This document shows, one piece after another, positions 24,486 to 32,886 of a stretch of DNA of 49,146 bases. The first letter of the stretch is position 1. Every line of letters begins with the position of its first letter. The stretch covers positions 1 through 49,146 of the forward strand of contig JBDKRG010000028.1 in the NCBI GenBank assembly GCA_039683515.1, given 5' to 3'. The notes below the pieces were generated by a model. It was not told where the DNA came from. It did not search any database and saw nothing but the letters and a program-made list of their open reading frames with translations. The position numbers and the translations under genes were made by a program. The stretch is from JAJFUE01 sp039683515 (GTDB lineage: Bacteria; Sumerlaeota; Sumerlaeia; MVZB01).

Positions 24486-24839
24486 CTGGAGCCGGTTCCG
24501 AAGGGGTGTGACCGATTCCGGTCCTCATCGACTAGACATTTAGCGACGGCAACCGGTCTGGAGTCCACACAAAAGTTGGCCCGACCGACTCCGCGCGGCA
24601 CCTTTTTGCCGGCCTTGTGTGTCGATTTCGTCGATTAGGTGCAAATTGTCATCCGGGCGTTGAGGGGGTCTTGAACCGCCAGAAACGACAGAAACAAAAG
24701 AATTATCAAGCCAATCGTCTGTTGACACACAACCCAACGCGACCTATAACTGATTACGAGTATCGTTTGGCCTCATGCTAAACGATTTAGCGGCAATTCG
24801 AAACGCCCACGCCGGTCACTTGCGAAGAGGCAGTCGGAC
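24486..24839. other. Divergent intergenic region upstream of the pilin operon
   Basis: No gene is supported in these 354 bases. They contain a short AACCGCCAGAAACGACAGAA tract near 24675, the pilin promoter at 24722-24750 and a leader hairpin CGTTTGGC/GCTAAACG at about 24764-24784. The promoter for the minus-strand lipoprotein is not obvious. Confidence 0.6.
24722..24750 (+). promoter_or_regulatory. Near-consensus sigma70 promoter of the five-pilin operon
   Basis: TTGACA at 24722-24727, a 17-base spacer and TATAAC at 24745-24750: 11 of 12 consensus positions at ideal spacing. Transcription would begin near 24757, about 83 bases before the first pilin start. Almost at once the transcript could form a hairpin (24764-24784). 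The strength suggests high constitutive expression, as for structural pilins. Confidence 0.85.
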
Positions 24840-25742
24840 ATGATCCGAGGAGCTCTATATCAAAGCGCCCAACGCGCTTTCACTCTGTTGGAAATCCTGA
24901 TCGTCGGGGCTTTAATTACGTTGTTCTCCGGCATCGCCATCATCGCCGTTCAGGAGATGTACAATCTCAACCGCGGCAAGGCGATGTATGCGGAGGCCCA
25001 GCAGATCGGGACCGCTCTGTCGATGGCCTACAACGCCATCGGCTTTTACCCCCGGCTTCACACGCTCAACCAGCAGCACAGCAACGTCGTCGTGACGGGT
25101 TCGTCCAACCAGCTCCTGTCGCTGCCGCACATGGACACCTACGGCTACCTGAACGCGACGATGAAGGCCGGCACGATCGACACCAACTGGAAGGGCCCGT
25201 ATTCGGCCAAGTCGACGACGCGCCTGTCGCAGGGCCAGCGCTCGTTCGTCAAGATGCGGCTGACCGACCCGCAGACGATCTCCTACGCCGCGCTCTTCCA
25301 GCAGCAGACGGCGATGAATATCCAGATCGTGGACTGGCCGTCGGACACGTGGAGCAACCCGTGGATGGTCTACCACGTCTCCAAGACGATGAACAACGGC
25401 ACGCCGGTCTATCGCCTGTGCAAGCCGGGCGAGGAGCCCGACTTCAAGAACTGCGTCGTCAGCTACGGCCCCAACCACGTCCCGGGCGGCAACCTCGAGA
25501 CGGCGTCCAACCTGCCGGCCTACTTCGACTTTCTCAAGACCAAGGCGGCGCTGTATTTCGACGACACGACCGGCCAGGCCAATTACGTCCTGCGCTCCTA
25601 CAGCAGCACGCAGTTCGACCTGGACGCCCTGACCAGCGACCAGTTGCGCGACTCGTTCTATTATCCCGGCACCGTCGATCCGCAGATCGGCGCCGTCGGG
25701 ATGTTCGAAGAAGGCACCGACGACATTATCTGGGAATTCTAA
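24840..25742 (+). CDS. Type IV pilin-like / GspG-like protein 1 of 5
   Basis: A 300-residue prepilin. The cleavage site is A13-F14 in QRAFTLLEILIV, with E at position +5; the -1 residue is Ala instead of the usual Gly. The hydrophobic N-terminal helix spans residues 14-38. The C-terminal domain keeps a worn version of the GspG plan: TNWKGPY, WPSDTWSNPW, VSYGPNHVPGG and a final DDIIWEF. At 300 residues it is about twice the usual GspG length. After processing by a prepilin peptidase it should enter a filament or pseudopilus in the inner membrane. No assembly ATPase, platform protein or peptidase gene is in the window. It is first in a five-gene operon with its own promoter. Confidence 0.88.
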   Translation: MIRGALYQSAQRAFTLLEILIVGALITLFSGIAIIAVQEMYNLNRGKAMYAEAQQIGTALSMAYNAIGFYPRLHTLNQQHSNVVVTGSSNQLLSLPHMDTYGYLNATMKAGTIDTNWKGPYSAKSTTRLSQGQRSFVKMRLTDPQTISYAALFQQQTAMNIQIVDWPSDTWSNPWMVYHVSKTMNNGTPVYRLCKPGEEPDFKNCVVSYGPNHVPGGNLETASNLPAYFDFLKTKAALYFDDTTGQANYVLRSYSSTQFDLDALTSDQLRDSFYYPGTVDPQIGAVGMFEEGTDDIIWEF

Positions 25743-25760
25743 TTCGTCAGGAAAAGACCG

Positions 25761-26528
25761 ATGCGCCATTACAGGCCAACTCTCCGTTTCACGCCGTCGG
25801 CTTCGCGGCTCGGCTTCACCGCCATCGAGCTGTCGGCCGTCGCCACGATCATCGCCATCCTGGCCCTGATCCTGATCCCCGTCCTGCGCAAGCGCGTCGA
25901 GGAAGCCAAGGTCACGGCCGCCCAGGCCGACATGCGGTCGATCGAAACTTCCCAGATGAGCATCCACGCCGACACCGGCTACTACGTGCGCCTGTTCGAC
26001 ATGACCCGGCCCCAGCCCGAGAGCGACGACACGAGCGCCGAAATCAGCGCCAAGCTCCCCAAGTGCTCATGGAACCAGCCGCGCACGACGAGCATGCTCA
26101 ACACGTTCCGCACCTCGTGGAAGGGCCCCTATGCCGCGCCGCACCGCCAGCAGATCCTGTATCAGGTCGTGCGCGCGTTCCCGAAGCTCTTCCGCGGCGA
26201 CAACGTCACGGGCCTGACGCCCCAGGACGGCCCCGTCCTGATCACGACCGCCGACGACACCGACGAGCTGGGCGTCGCGGCCATCCAGCGCCTGCAGTAC
26301 CCCGTCGACCCATGGGGCAACCCGTACATCTTCTTCGGGACGGGCAAGATCGGCAGCTACGGCTACCCGATCCCCGAAACCATCAACGAGACCAATTTCA
26401 ACACGGCGGCGATCTATTGCACCGGGCCCAACGGGACCCCGGGCGAACTGCTCAATCCCGATTCCGCCGCCTATTACCGCGAAAGCGGGATCCTCGGCAC
26501 GGCCGACGATCTGATGTTCCAATTCTGA
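25761..26528 (+). CDS. Type IV pilin-like / GspG-like protein 2 of 5
   Basis: A 255-residue prepilin starting 18 bases after gene 1, with AGGAAAAG upstream. The leader MRHYRPTLRFTPSASRLG is cut before F19 (GFTAIELSAV), with E23 at +5. The helix runs to about residue 43. The C-terminal domain has the GspG signature SWKGPY and PVDPWGNPYIFF, then TGPNGTPG and a final ADDLMFQF. In GspG the DPWGNPY loop and the acidic residues after it bind calcium; the same arrangement is suggested here. It is not close enough to the other four to be a simple recent copy. Confidence 0.9.
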   Translation: MRHYRPTLRFTPSASRLGFTAIELSAVATIIAILALILIPVLRKRVEEAKVTAAQADMRSIETSQMSIHADTGYYVRLFDMTRPQPESDDTSAEISAKLPKCSWNQPRTTSMLNTFRTSWKGPYAAPHRQQILYQVVRAFPKLFRGDNVTGLTPQDGPVLITTADDTDELGVAAIQRLQYPVDPWGNPYIFFGTGKIGSYGYPIPETINETNFNTAAIYCTGPNGTPGELLNPDSAAYYRESGILGTADDLMFQF

Positions 26529-26547
26529 GCGACTGGGGATGCCGGAA

Positions 26548-27366
26548 ATGGCCACGATGTCTTCGACTCATCATCAACACCGCGCCGGCCGCGGCTTCAC
26601 GATCGTGGAGCTGATCGTCGTCGTCGTGATCATCGGCGTGCTGGTCACGATCATGGTGCCCGTCCTGTCGAACCGCTCGGCCGAGGCCCGCGTCACGGCC
26701 GCCCGCCAGGACCTGCAGCATCTGGCCGACGCCCTCGAGCGCGCCCACATCGGCACGAATTACCTCTACCGCCTCGACGTCCTCAATGACGGCATCCGCT
26801 TCGACGGGATCCCCAACACCGACTCCAAGGACGTCCAGCAGGGCATCCGCGACGTCGCCAGCCTGACCGATGTCGACGGCGACGGCACGGCCAACCTGTA
26901 CGGCTCGCAGTACCCGTATTACATCTTCATCTCGCTCGAAACGCAGTCGTTCCCGCCCAACCAGCTCGAGCTCTACAACCGCCTCGCCCGCAGCGAGACG
27001 GCCTTCGGCTGGCAGGGCCCGTACATGAACTGGCACCGCGACGCCAACGACAACGACTGGCCCGACGACCCGTGGGGGAACGATTACCTCCTGTTCACCG
27101 TCAACGGCGTCATCTACCCGCCCACCGACGGCCTGCCGCTGACGGAGCAGGCAAGCGGCTGGCAGTTCCTGACCTACGGCCCCCAATACACGATCACGAC
27201 GATCGCCGGCGCCGTCGCGCTCAAGAGATACCCGGCGGCCAACCTGTTCGACCGGCCCACGCTGGTTTCGCTCGGCCCCAACGGCCTGCCCGGCGCCGGC
27301 ACCGACGCGACCGACGACGGCTACGGCAAGGGCGACGACTTGATTTATCAGTTCAGCGGAAATTAA
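26548..27366 (+). CDS. Type IV pilin-like / GspG-like protein 3 of 5
   Basis: A 272-residue prepilin. Of three nearby ATGs, 26548 is preferred because GGGGA lies 8 bases upstream; 26539 sits on top of that site. Cleavage is after G16 (GRG-FTIVELIVVVVIIGVL) with E21 at +5. The C-terminal domain contains FGWQGPYMNWHRDA, DDPWGNDYLL, SLGPNGLPGAGTDATDDGYG and GDDLIYQFSGN. The many Asp and Gly residues in the last block look like a calcium-binding loop as in GspG. Its C-terminal 150 residues are strikingly similar to those of gene 4, so the two arose by duplication within the operon. Confidence 0.9.
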   Translation: MATMSSTHHQHRAGRGFTIVELIVVVVIIGVLVTIMVPVLSNRSAEARVTAARQDLQHLADALERAHIGTNYLYRLDVLNDGIRFDGIPNTDSKDVQQGIRDVASLTDVDGDGTANLYGSQYPYYIFISLETQSFPPNQLELYNRLARSETAFGWQGPYMNWHRDANDNDWPDDPWGNDYLLFTVNGVIYPPTDGLPLTEQASGWQFLTYGPQYTITTIAGAVALKRYPAANLFDRPTLVSLGPNGLPGAGTDATDDGYGKGDDLIYQFSGN

Positions 27367-27419
27367 TCGGCCGAGAGGCGACACGGATTTTCCGAGGTAT
27401 GACGATGGAGGAGCGATCG

Positions 27420-28247
27420 ATGAGACTGATGAAACTGACCCGGCGGGCCGGCGTCACCATGACCGAGCTGATGGTCGTGGTCGTGGTTGTGTCGCTTTTG
27501 GCCACCATTGCCGTGCCCGTATACACAAGCCAGGCCGCCAAGGCGCGCGTTTCGACGACGCTCATGGAGGAGAAGGAGCTGGCCGAGTCCGAGGAGCGCG
27601 TGGCCATGGACATCGGCTACTATATCCGCTTCTACGCCCTCAATGACGGCTTCACCGGCGACCACGAGCCCAACTGCGACGAAGAGGACAACCGGCTGGG
27701 CGGTGTCGCCGACAACGGCGTCCTCCATACCGAGGACACGGCCCAGATCTACCACCGCTCCAACGAAATCTTCCTGACGATGGACCAGGGGCTCCCGCCC
27801 TCCAACGGCGTCGCCCTGTTCCAGCAGCTGATCAAGGACGAGACCGCGTTCGGCTGGGACGGCCCCTACATCAACTGGCACCGCGACGCCAACCTGAACG
27901 ACTGGCCCGACGACCCGTGGGGGAACGACTACATGTTCTTCTCGTTCTACGGCGCGATCTTCCCGCCCCCCGACAAGAACGACCCGTACAAGTACTTCAC
28001 CGAGACGACCGGCCCGATCATGGTCTCCGAGGGGCCGGAATACGAGGTCAGCCAGGCCGGGACGACCGGCGGATCCACCGTCCTCAAGCAGTTCTACACG
28101 ACGCGCATCTTCGACCGCCCGACCATCCTCTCGCTGGGGCCCAACGGCCTGCCCGGCAACGGCACCGATGCGACCGACGACGGCTACGGCAAGGGCGACG
28201 ACATCATCTACCAGTTTAGCGGCTGGAAGGGCGTTGCAATCAACTGA
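27420..28247 (+). CDS. Type IV pilin-like / GspG-like protein 4 of 5
   Basis: A 275-residue prepilin. The ATG at 27420 is chosen from several because GGAGGA ends 7 bases before it. Cleavage is after G11 (RAG-VTMTELMVVVVVVSLL), E16 at +5, with Val instead of Phe at +1. It shares FGWDGPYINWHRDANLNDWP, DDPWGNDYMFF, SLGPNGLPGNGTDATDDGYG and GDDIIYQFSG with gene 3. A loop specific to this copy (DHEPNCDEEDNRLGG) is strongly acidic. It follows gene 3 by 53 bases in the same operon. Confidence 0.9.
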   Translation: MRLMKLTRRAGVTMTELMVVVVVVSLLATIAVPVYTSQAAKARVSTTLMEEKELAESEERVAMDIGYYIRFYALNDGFTGDHEPNCDEEDNRLGGVADNGVLHTEDTAQIYHRSNEIFLTMDQGLPPSNGVALFQQLIKDETAFGWDGPYINWHRDANLNDWPDDPWGNDYMFFSFYGAIFPPPDKNDPYKYFTETTGPIMVSEGPEYEVSQAGTTGGSTVLKQFYTTRIFDRPTILSLGPNGLPGNGTDATDDGYGKGDDIIYQFSGWKGVAIN

Positions 28248-28275
28248 CGGATCTGAGCCGGACAAGGAAGACTCC

Positions 28276-28998
28276 ATGAGACAGAGACAATACATAGCGC
28301 GCAAACTGGCGGTCACCATGCTCGAGCTGATGATCGTCGTGCTGATCATCGGCCTGCTTGCGACGGTCGCCACCGGCATCTACACCGGCGAGGCCGACCG
28401 CGCGCGCATCGCCGCCACCAAGGCGCTCATCAACAACCTCGAGATCGGCATCACCCGCTACGAAGTCGACACCGGCCAGCTGCCGCCCAGCGGCTCGGGC
28501 GACACCCTGCCGCCGACCGACACCTTCACGGCCGGCCAGCGGCGCGACGGCTCCGGCTACCTGCACGAGGCGCTCGTGCACAGCCTCAGCGGCAACAGCA
28601 ACGCCCCCAGCCCGCAGGGCTGGAACGGCCCCTACGTCAACTTCCAGGCCGAGCAGCTGCTCACCCCGACCGAGGGCACCTATGCCACCGACTCGCCGTC
28701 GCAGGTCGACATCATCGACTCGTGGGGGACCCCGCTGATTTACGTCCGCTACTCCGATTACGCCATCACCGGCACCGCCTTCAAGGGCGGCGCCCGCCTG
28801 TTCTCATCGGAAGCCCCCGTCGGCGCCAATCCGAACCTGCCCGCGCCCAACCCCAACTGGAGCCTCGGCGAGACCTATTACAACGCCAAGAGCTACCAGA
28901 TCATTTCGTTCGGCAAGGACCGCACGTCGTTCGGCTTCGTCAGCGGCGCCAACTACAACGGCACCGCCGCCGACGACATCACCAATTTCGGCTATTAG
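28276..28998 (+). CDS. Type IV pilin-like / GspG-like protein 5 of 5
   Basis: A 240-residue prepilin, last in the operon. It starts at 28276 with AAGGAAG upstream. Cleavage is after A12 (KLA-VTMLELMIVVLIIGLL), E17 at +5. The signature is eroded: GWNGPYVNF, IDSWGTPLIYV, IISFGKDRTSFGF and AADDITNFGY replace the GPY, DPWGNPY, GPNG and DDIIYQF blocks. Loss of the canonical Asp in DPWG and of the GPNG loop may mean it no longer binds calcium. A strong terminator begins 18 bases after the stop. Confidence 0.88.
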   Translation: MRQRQYIARKLAVTMLELMIVVLIIGLLATVATGIYTGEADRARIAATKALINNLEIGITRYEVDTGQLPPSGSGDTLPPTDTFTAGQRRDGSGYLHEALVHSLSGNSNAPSPQGWNGPYVNFQAEQLLTPTEGTYATDSPSQVDIIDSWGTPLIYVRYSDYAITGTAFKGGARLFSSEAPVGANPNLPAPNPNWSLGETYYNAKSYQIISFGKDRTSFGFVSGANYNGTAADDITNFGY

Positions 28999-29016
28999 TC
29001 GGCATCTCGCGTCACG

Positions 29017-29046
29017 GGCCGGTTGATCGTCCAACCGGCCTTTTTT
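29017..29046 (+). terminator. Strong terminator of the pilin operon
   Basis: GGCCGGTTG (29017-29025) pairs with CAACCGGCC (29032-29040) around a 6-base loop and is followed directly by TTTTTTATTTTT. It is a textbook Rho-independent terminator. Confidence 0.95.
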
Positions 29047-29135
29047 ATTTTTGATACCCCCCCCCGGGCTCGTTTTTTTGAACTTCCTTGTTCGGTTTCG
29101 CCGCGATCCGCGGTGTCCTTTTTTTCTTTCGACTG

Positions 29136-29165
29136 TTGACCATGCTCCAAGGTTCCGATTACATT
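29136..29165 (+). promoter_or_regulatory. Candidate promoter of the TPR protein gene
   Basis: TTGACC at 29136-29141 and TACATT at 29160-29165 with an 18-base spacer. The -35 is good and the -10 matches 4 of 6. It lies downstream of the pilin terminator and about 100 bases before the chosen start. Confidence 0.4.
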
Positions 29166-29269
29166 AATGATATGGTGCTCAAGCGATGCGAAGGTTTCCG
29201 CATATCATGGATCAGGATCGTGGAGACCCAAAATTGCGAGATTCGAAACCCAGTGAACGAACAAGCCCG

Positions 29270-31156
29270 ATGCTTTCATCCGAGATGTTTCTTCTTTTGA
29301 TTTTCATTCTGGCCTTCGTTTCCCCCGCCGCGGCCGATACCGTGTACCTCAAAAGCGGCCGGCAGCTCAGCGGCGTCATCGAACAGCAGTCCAGCGACCA
29401 GAATCGCCTCGCGCTGCGCAGCGCCGGCGCCTTGATCTACGTCCAGCGCGACATGATCGACCGGGTCGAGAAGCGCCCCCAGGCCGAGCTCGAAGGCGAC
29501 GCCGCCGTGACCCGCGGCGACCTCGACGCCGCGCTCGACAGCTACCAGCGGGCGCTCGCCGAACTGCCGAACGACCCCCAGCTGCGCCACAAGCTCAACG
29601 ACGTGAAGAACCAGCTGGTCGAGCGCGACCGCAAGCGCTACGGCGCCCGGTTCGACGCCATCGAGCAGGCCCTCGCCCGCGGCGACAACGCCCGCGCCCT
29701 GCAACAGGCCCGCGACCTCGACAAGCAGGTCCAGGAGGCATCCACCCACCGCCGGCTGCAGACGCTGATGAGCCGGGCGTGCATGGGCCTGGCCCTGGAC
29801 GCGCGCAACCGCTTCAACATGAAAGAGGCCGAGGATTATTACAAGCAGGCGATCCGGGTCGCCCCGCACTACCCGCCGCCCTACCTCGAACTGGCGCGCA
29901 TCTACGAGCAGCAGGCGCCGCGCCGCGCCGCCGCCATCGTCCTCTATGAACAGGCGCTCGAGCAGGCGCTCAAGCAGCCCGACCAGATCACGCCCGAGCT
30001 TCTGATGGCGACCCGCTTCCGGCTCGGCCAGCTGCTGGCCGAGCAGGGCCGCAGCGACGATTCCCTCCGCCAGATGCTGGAGCTGTTGCGCAGGAACCAG
30101 CTCGCGGCCTACCCGCAAATCGCCGACTACCTGATGCAAGATCTGGCCAGGATCTACGCCGACGACGGCGCCCGCCGCGCCGGCGAGGTTCTCGGTTACC
30201 TCGCCGAGATCATCCAGCGCAAGCCCGCCGAGAGCCGCGCCCTCGCCCTCGTCGGCCGCATCCAGTACGAGCAGGGCAACATCGACCAGGCCAAGGCCAC
30301 CTTCGAGCGGACGATGTCGATCACCGGCAAGGACATCTCCTCGGTCCCGTATCAGGACGCCGCCTATTACCTCGGGATGATCGCCCGCCAGCGCGGCGAT
30401 CTCGACCGGGCCGTCGCCCTGCTCGACCCGATCGCCAACAACCAGACCGGCCACTACAACGCCCTGTGCGAGCTCGGCGAAATCAAGCTCGACCAGGCCC
30501 TCTACGCGCAGGCCGTCGACAAGTTCAGGATGGCGCGGCTCCTGCACTCGGACCGGTTCCGCGCCAGCCTCGGCATGGGCCAGGCGCTCGTCCAGCTCAA
30601 GCGCTACGACGAGGCGCGCGAATACCTGAAGGAAGTGCTCGTGCGCGACCCCGAGAACATCAAGGCGCTCACCGCCCTGGCCCAGAGCTACTTCGAGGAG
30701 AAGAAGTTCAAGGAAGTGCTCGACGCCGCCGGCAAGGTCACCCAGATCATCGAGACCGAGGCCGCCGGCAAGCCCGACGCCGACCAGACCGCCAAGCTCG
30801 TCAACCTGCACGTCATGCTCGGCACGGCCAACACGCGCCTGAACCAGGCGTTCATGGCCGTCTCGCACTTCGAGAAGGCGATCAAGCTCAAGCCCGACTA
30901 TGCCGTCGCGTTCAACGGCATCGGCGAGGCCTACTGGCTCAACAACCGCTACGACAAGGCCGAGGATTTCTTCAAGAAGGCGATGGCGGCCGACCCCAGG
31001 AACCCGCAATACCCGCTCAACATGGCCCTGAACTGGCACAAATACCGCCAGGAACCGCGCAAGGCGCTCCCCTACTACGAGATGTATTTCAAGCTCGGCG
31101 GCCGCGACCCGTCCGTGCGCCAGTGGTACGCCGAAGCCGGCGGCAGCGCGCGGTAG
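29270..31156 (+). CDS. Exported tetratricopeptide-repeat protein
   Basis: A 628-residue protein. The start at 29270 gives a compact signal peptide (MLSSEMFLLLIFILAFVSPAAA, cut before DTVYL). An upstream ATG at 29186 would add 28 polar residues and has no better ribosome site. Residues about 23-70 (DTVYLKSGRQLSGVIEQQ ... VQRDMIDRVEKRP) match a small beta-barrel module common in exported proteins of such bacteria. From residue 75 on there are at least eight TPR or TPR-like helices, clearest in GDLDAALDSYQRALAELPND, NIDQAKATFERTMSI, YDEAREYLKEVLVRDPEN and RYDKAEDFFKKAMAADPRNP. TPRs bind partner proteins. Position between the pilin operon and a lipoprotein suggests a periplasmic scaffold, perhaps for surface assembly. 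Confidence 0.85.
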   Translation: MLSSEMFLLLIFILAFVSPAAADTVYLKSGRQLSGVIEQQSSDQNRLALRSAGALIYVQRDMIDRVEKRPQAELEGDAAVTRGDLDAALDSYQRALAELPNDPQLRHKLNDVKNQLVERDRKRYGARFDAIEQALARGDNARALQQARDLDKQVQEASTHRRLQTLMSRACMGLALDARNRFNMKEAEDYYKQAIRVAPHYPPPYLELARIYEQQAPRRAAAIVLYEQALEQALKQPDQITPELLMATRFRLGQLLAEQGRSDDSLRQMLELLRRNQLAAYPQIADYLMQDLARIYADDGARRAGEVLGYLAEIIQRKPAESRALALVGRIQYEQGNIDQAKATFERTMSITGKDISSVPYQDAAYYLGMIARQRGDLDRAVALLDPIANNQTGHYNALCELGEIKLDQALYAQAVDKFRMARLLHSDRFRASLGMGQALVQLKRYDEAREYLKEVLVRDPENIKALTALAQSYFEEKKFKEVLDAAGKVTQIIETEAAGKPDADQTAKLVNLHVMLGTANTRLNQAFMAVSHFEKAIKLKPDYAVAFNGIGEAYWLNNRYDKAEDFFKKAMAADPRNPQYPLNMALNWHKYRQEPRKALPYYEMYFKLGGRDPSVRQWYAEAGGSAR

Positions 31157-31164
31157 TTTAATCC

Positions 31165-32140
<976 letters not shown>

Positions 32141-32318
32141 CCCCGCCCGTGCGGGGCCGGCGTCTCGCCGGCCATCAACTTAGTAGTGCGATCACATCAA
32201 GATGATGGGTTGCATCTTTTTTCCCTTAGGTCCTTTCTCGAACCCATCACAAGCAGGTGGTCAGACTACACATACTACTCTGCCATATATCATATGTTTT
32301 GGGATGCAAATGCGCCCA

Positions 32319-32513
32319 CGCGCTGAAAGCGCGAAAGAATATAGCCTGGAGCGAAGCGCAGCCCCAGGTCAGCGACGCCATATCATTGGAGCGCTGAAGG
32401 CGCGGGAGAAACCGATTTCTCTCGCTCTTTCAGAGCTCCGGTTGGGTGCGGTTCGTGACCTGGGGCTGCGCTGCGCTCCGCCCCCAGGCTTTTTTATCCT
32501 GCGCCTTCAGCGC
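32319..32513. repeat. Long nested palindromic intergenic element, copy 2
   Basis: It has the same architecture as 23-213. The outer GCGCTGAAAGCGC (about 32320-32332) faces GCGCCTTCAGCGC (32501-32513). The middle GGAGCGAAGCGCAGCCCCAGG faces TGGGGCTGCGCTGCGCTCCG and CCCCAGG (about 32459-32488). An inner GAGCGCTGAAGGCGC faces GCTCTTTCAGAGCTC, with ATTTCTC in the loop. It differs from copy 1 at many positions while pairing is largely kept, which suggests the fold matters or that the copies are old relatives of one family. Confidence 0.85.
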
Positions 32514-32761
32514 AAAAAGAAAGCTGATCGTGCGGTGTGGCGGAGGAGTAGCAACCCGGCAAAGTTACAACCACAGGCCGTTCCTGGGATGACTGCGTCG
32601 GCATGAGCCGACGCCTCATTGCGCACCACCTCGGCAGGGGCGCGCTGTCAGTATTTTGGCGTCAGATGTCTAGCATTTGCCATTTTGGGCGTCAAATATT
32701 TGTTCGTATTCTCGTCTGGGCCGCCCTTGCTTTTCTTTACTTTTCATCGCCTCAACAATTC

Positions 32762-32776
32762 TATAATGCTGATAAG
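32762..32776 (+). promoter_or_regulatory. Possible flagellin promoter (TATAAT / GCTGATAA)
   Basis: TATAAT at 32762-32767 is followed directly by GCTGATAA at 32768-32775, which matches 7 of 8 bases of the sigma28 -10 consensus GCCGATAA. Neither has a good -35 at the right spacing. A sigma28 promoter would fit flagellin, but the evidence is partial. Confidence 0.35.
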
Positions 32777-32886
32777 AATGCGGTTACTATTGCATTCACG
32801 AGCGCGGTCACAGGTCCCGCCTCGGTTTCGGCATGCGCCTTGCCTCAAGACGTTCGCGTGAAAATTTGGCAGAAGGTCCATGGCGG

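Larger units (their letters stand above)
32141..32886. other. Repeat-rich 745-base spacer before flagellin
   Basis: No credible gene. Contents in order: a GGCCGGCGTCTCGCCGGCC palindrome (32156-32174), the long palindromic element (32319-32513), a perfect GCGTCGGC-ATGA-GCCGACGC hairpin (32595-32614), two GGCGTCA(G/A)AT direct repeats near 32660 and 32690, and a possible flagellin promoter near 32762-32776. Short frames across it arise from the palindrome. Confidence 0.7.

Noticed and set aside
32202..32606. Plus-strand frame between the lipoprotein and flagellin genes
   Set aside because: It is the translation of the long palindrome and nearby hairpins. Copy 1 at 23-213 gives similar nonsense.
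32650..32700. Sigma54 promoter before flagellin (TTGGCGTC ... TTGC)
   Set aside because: The GG and GC elements are not at the required 10-base spacing.
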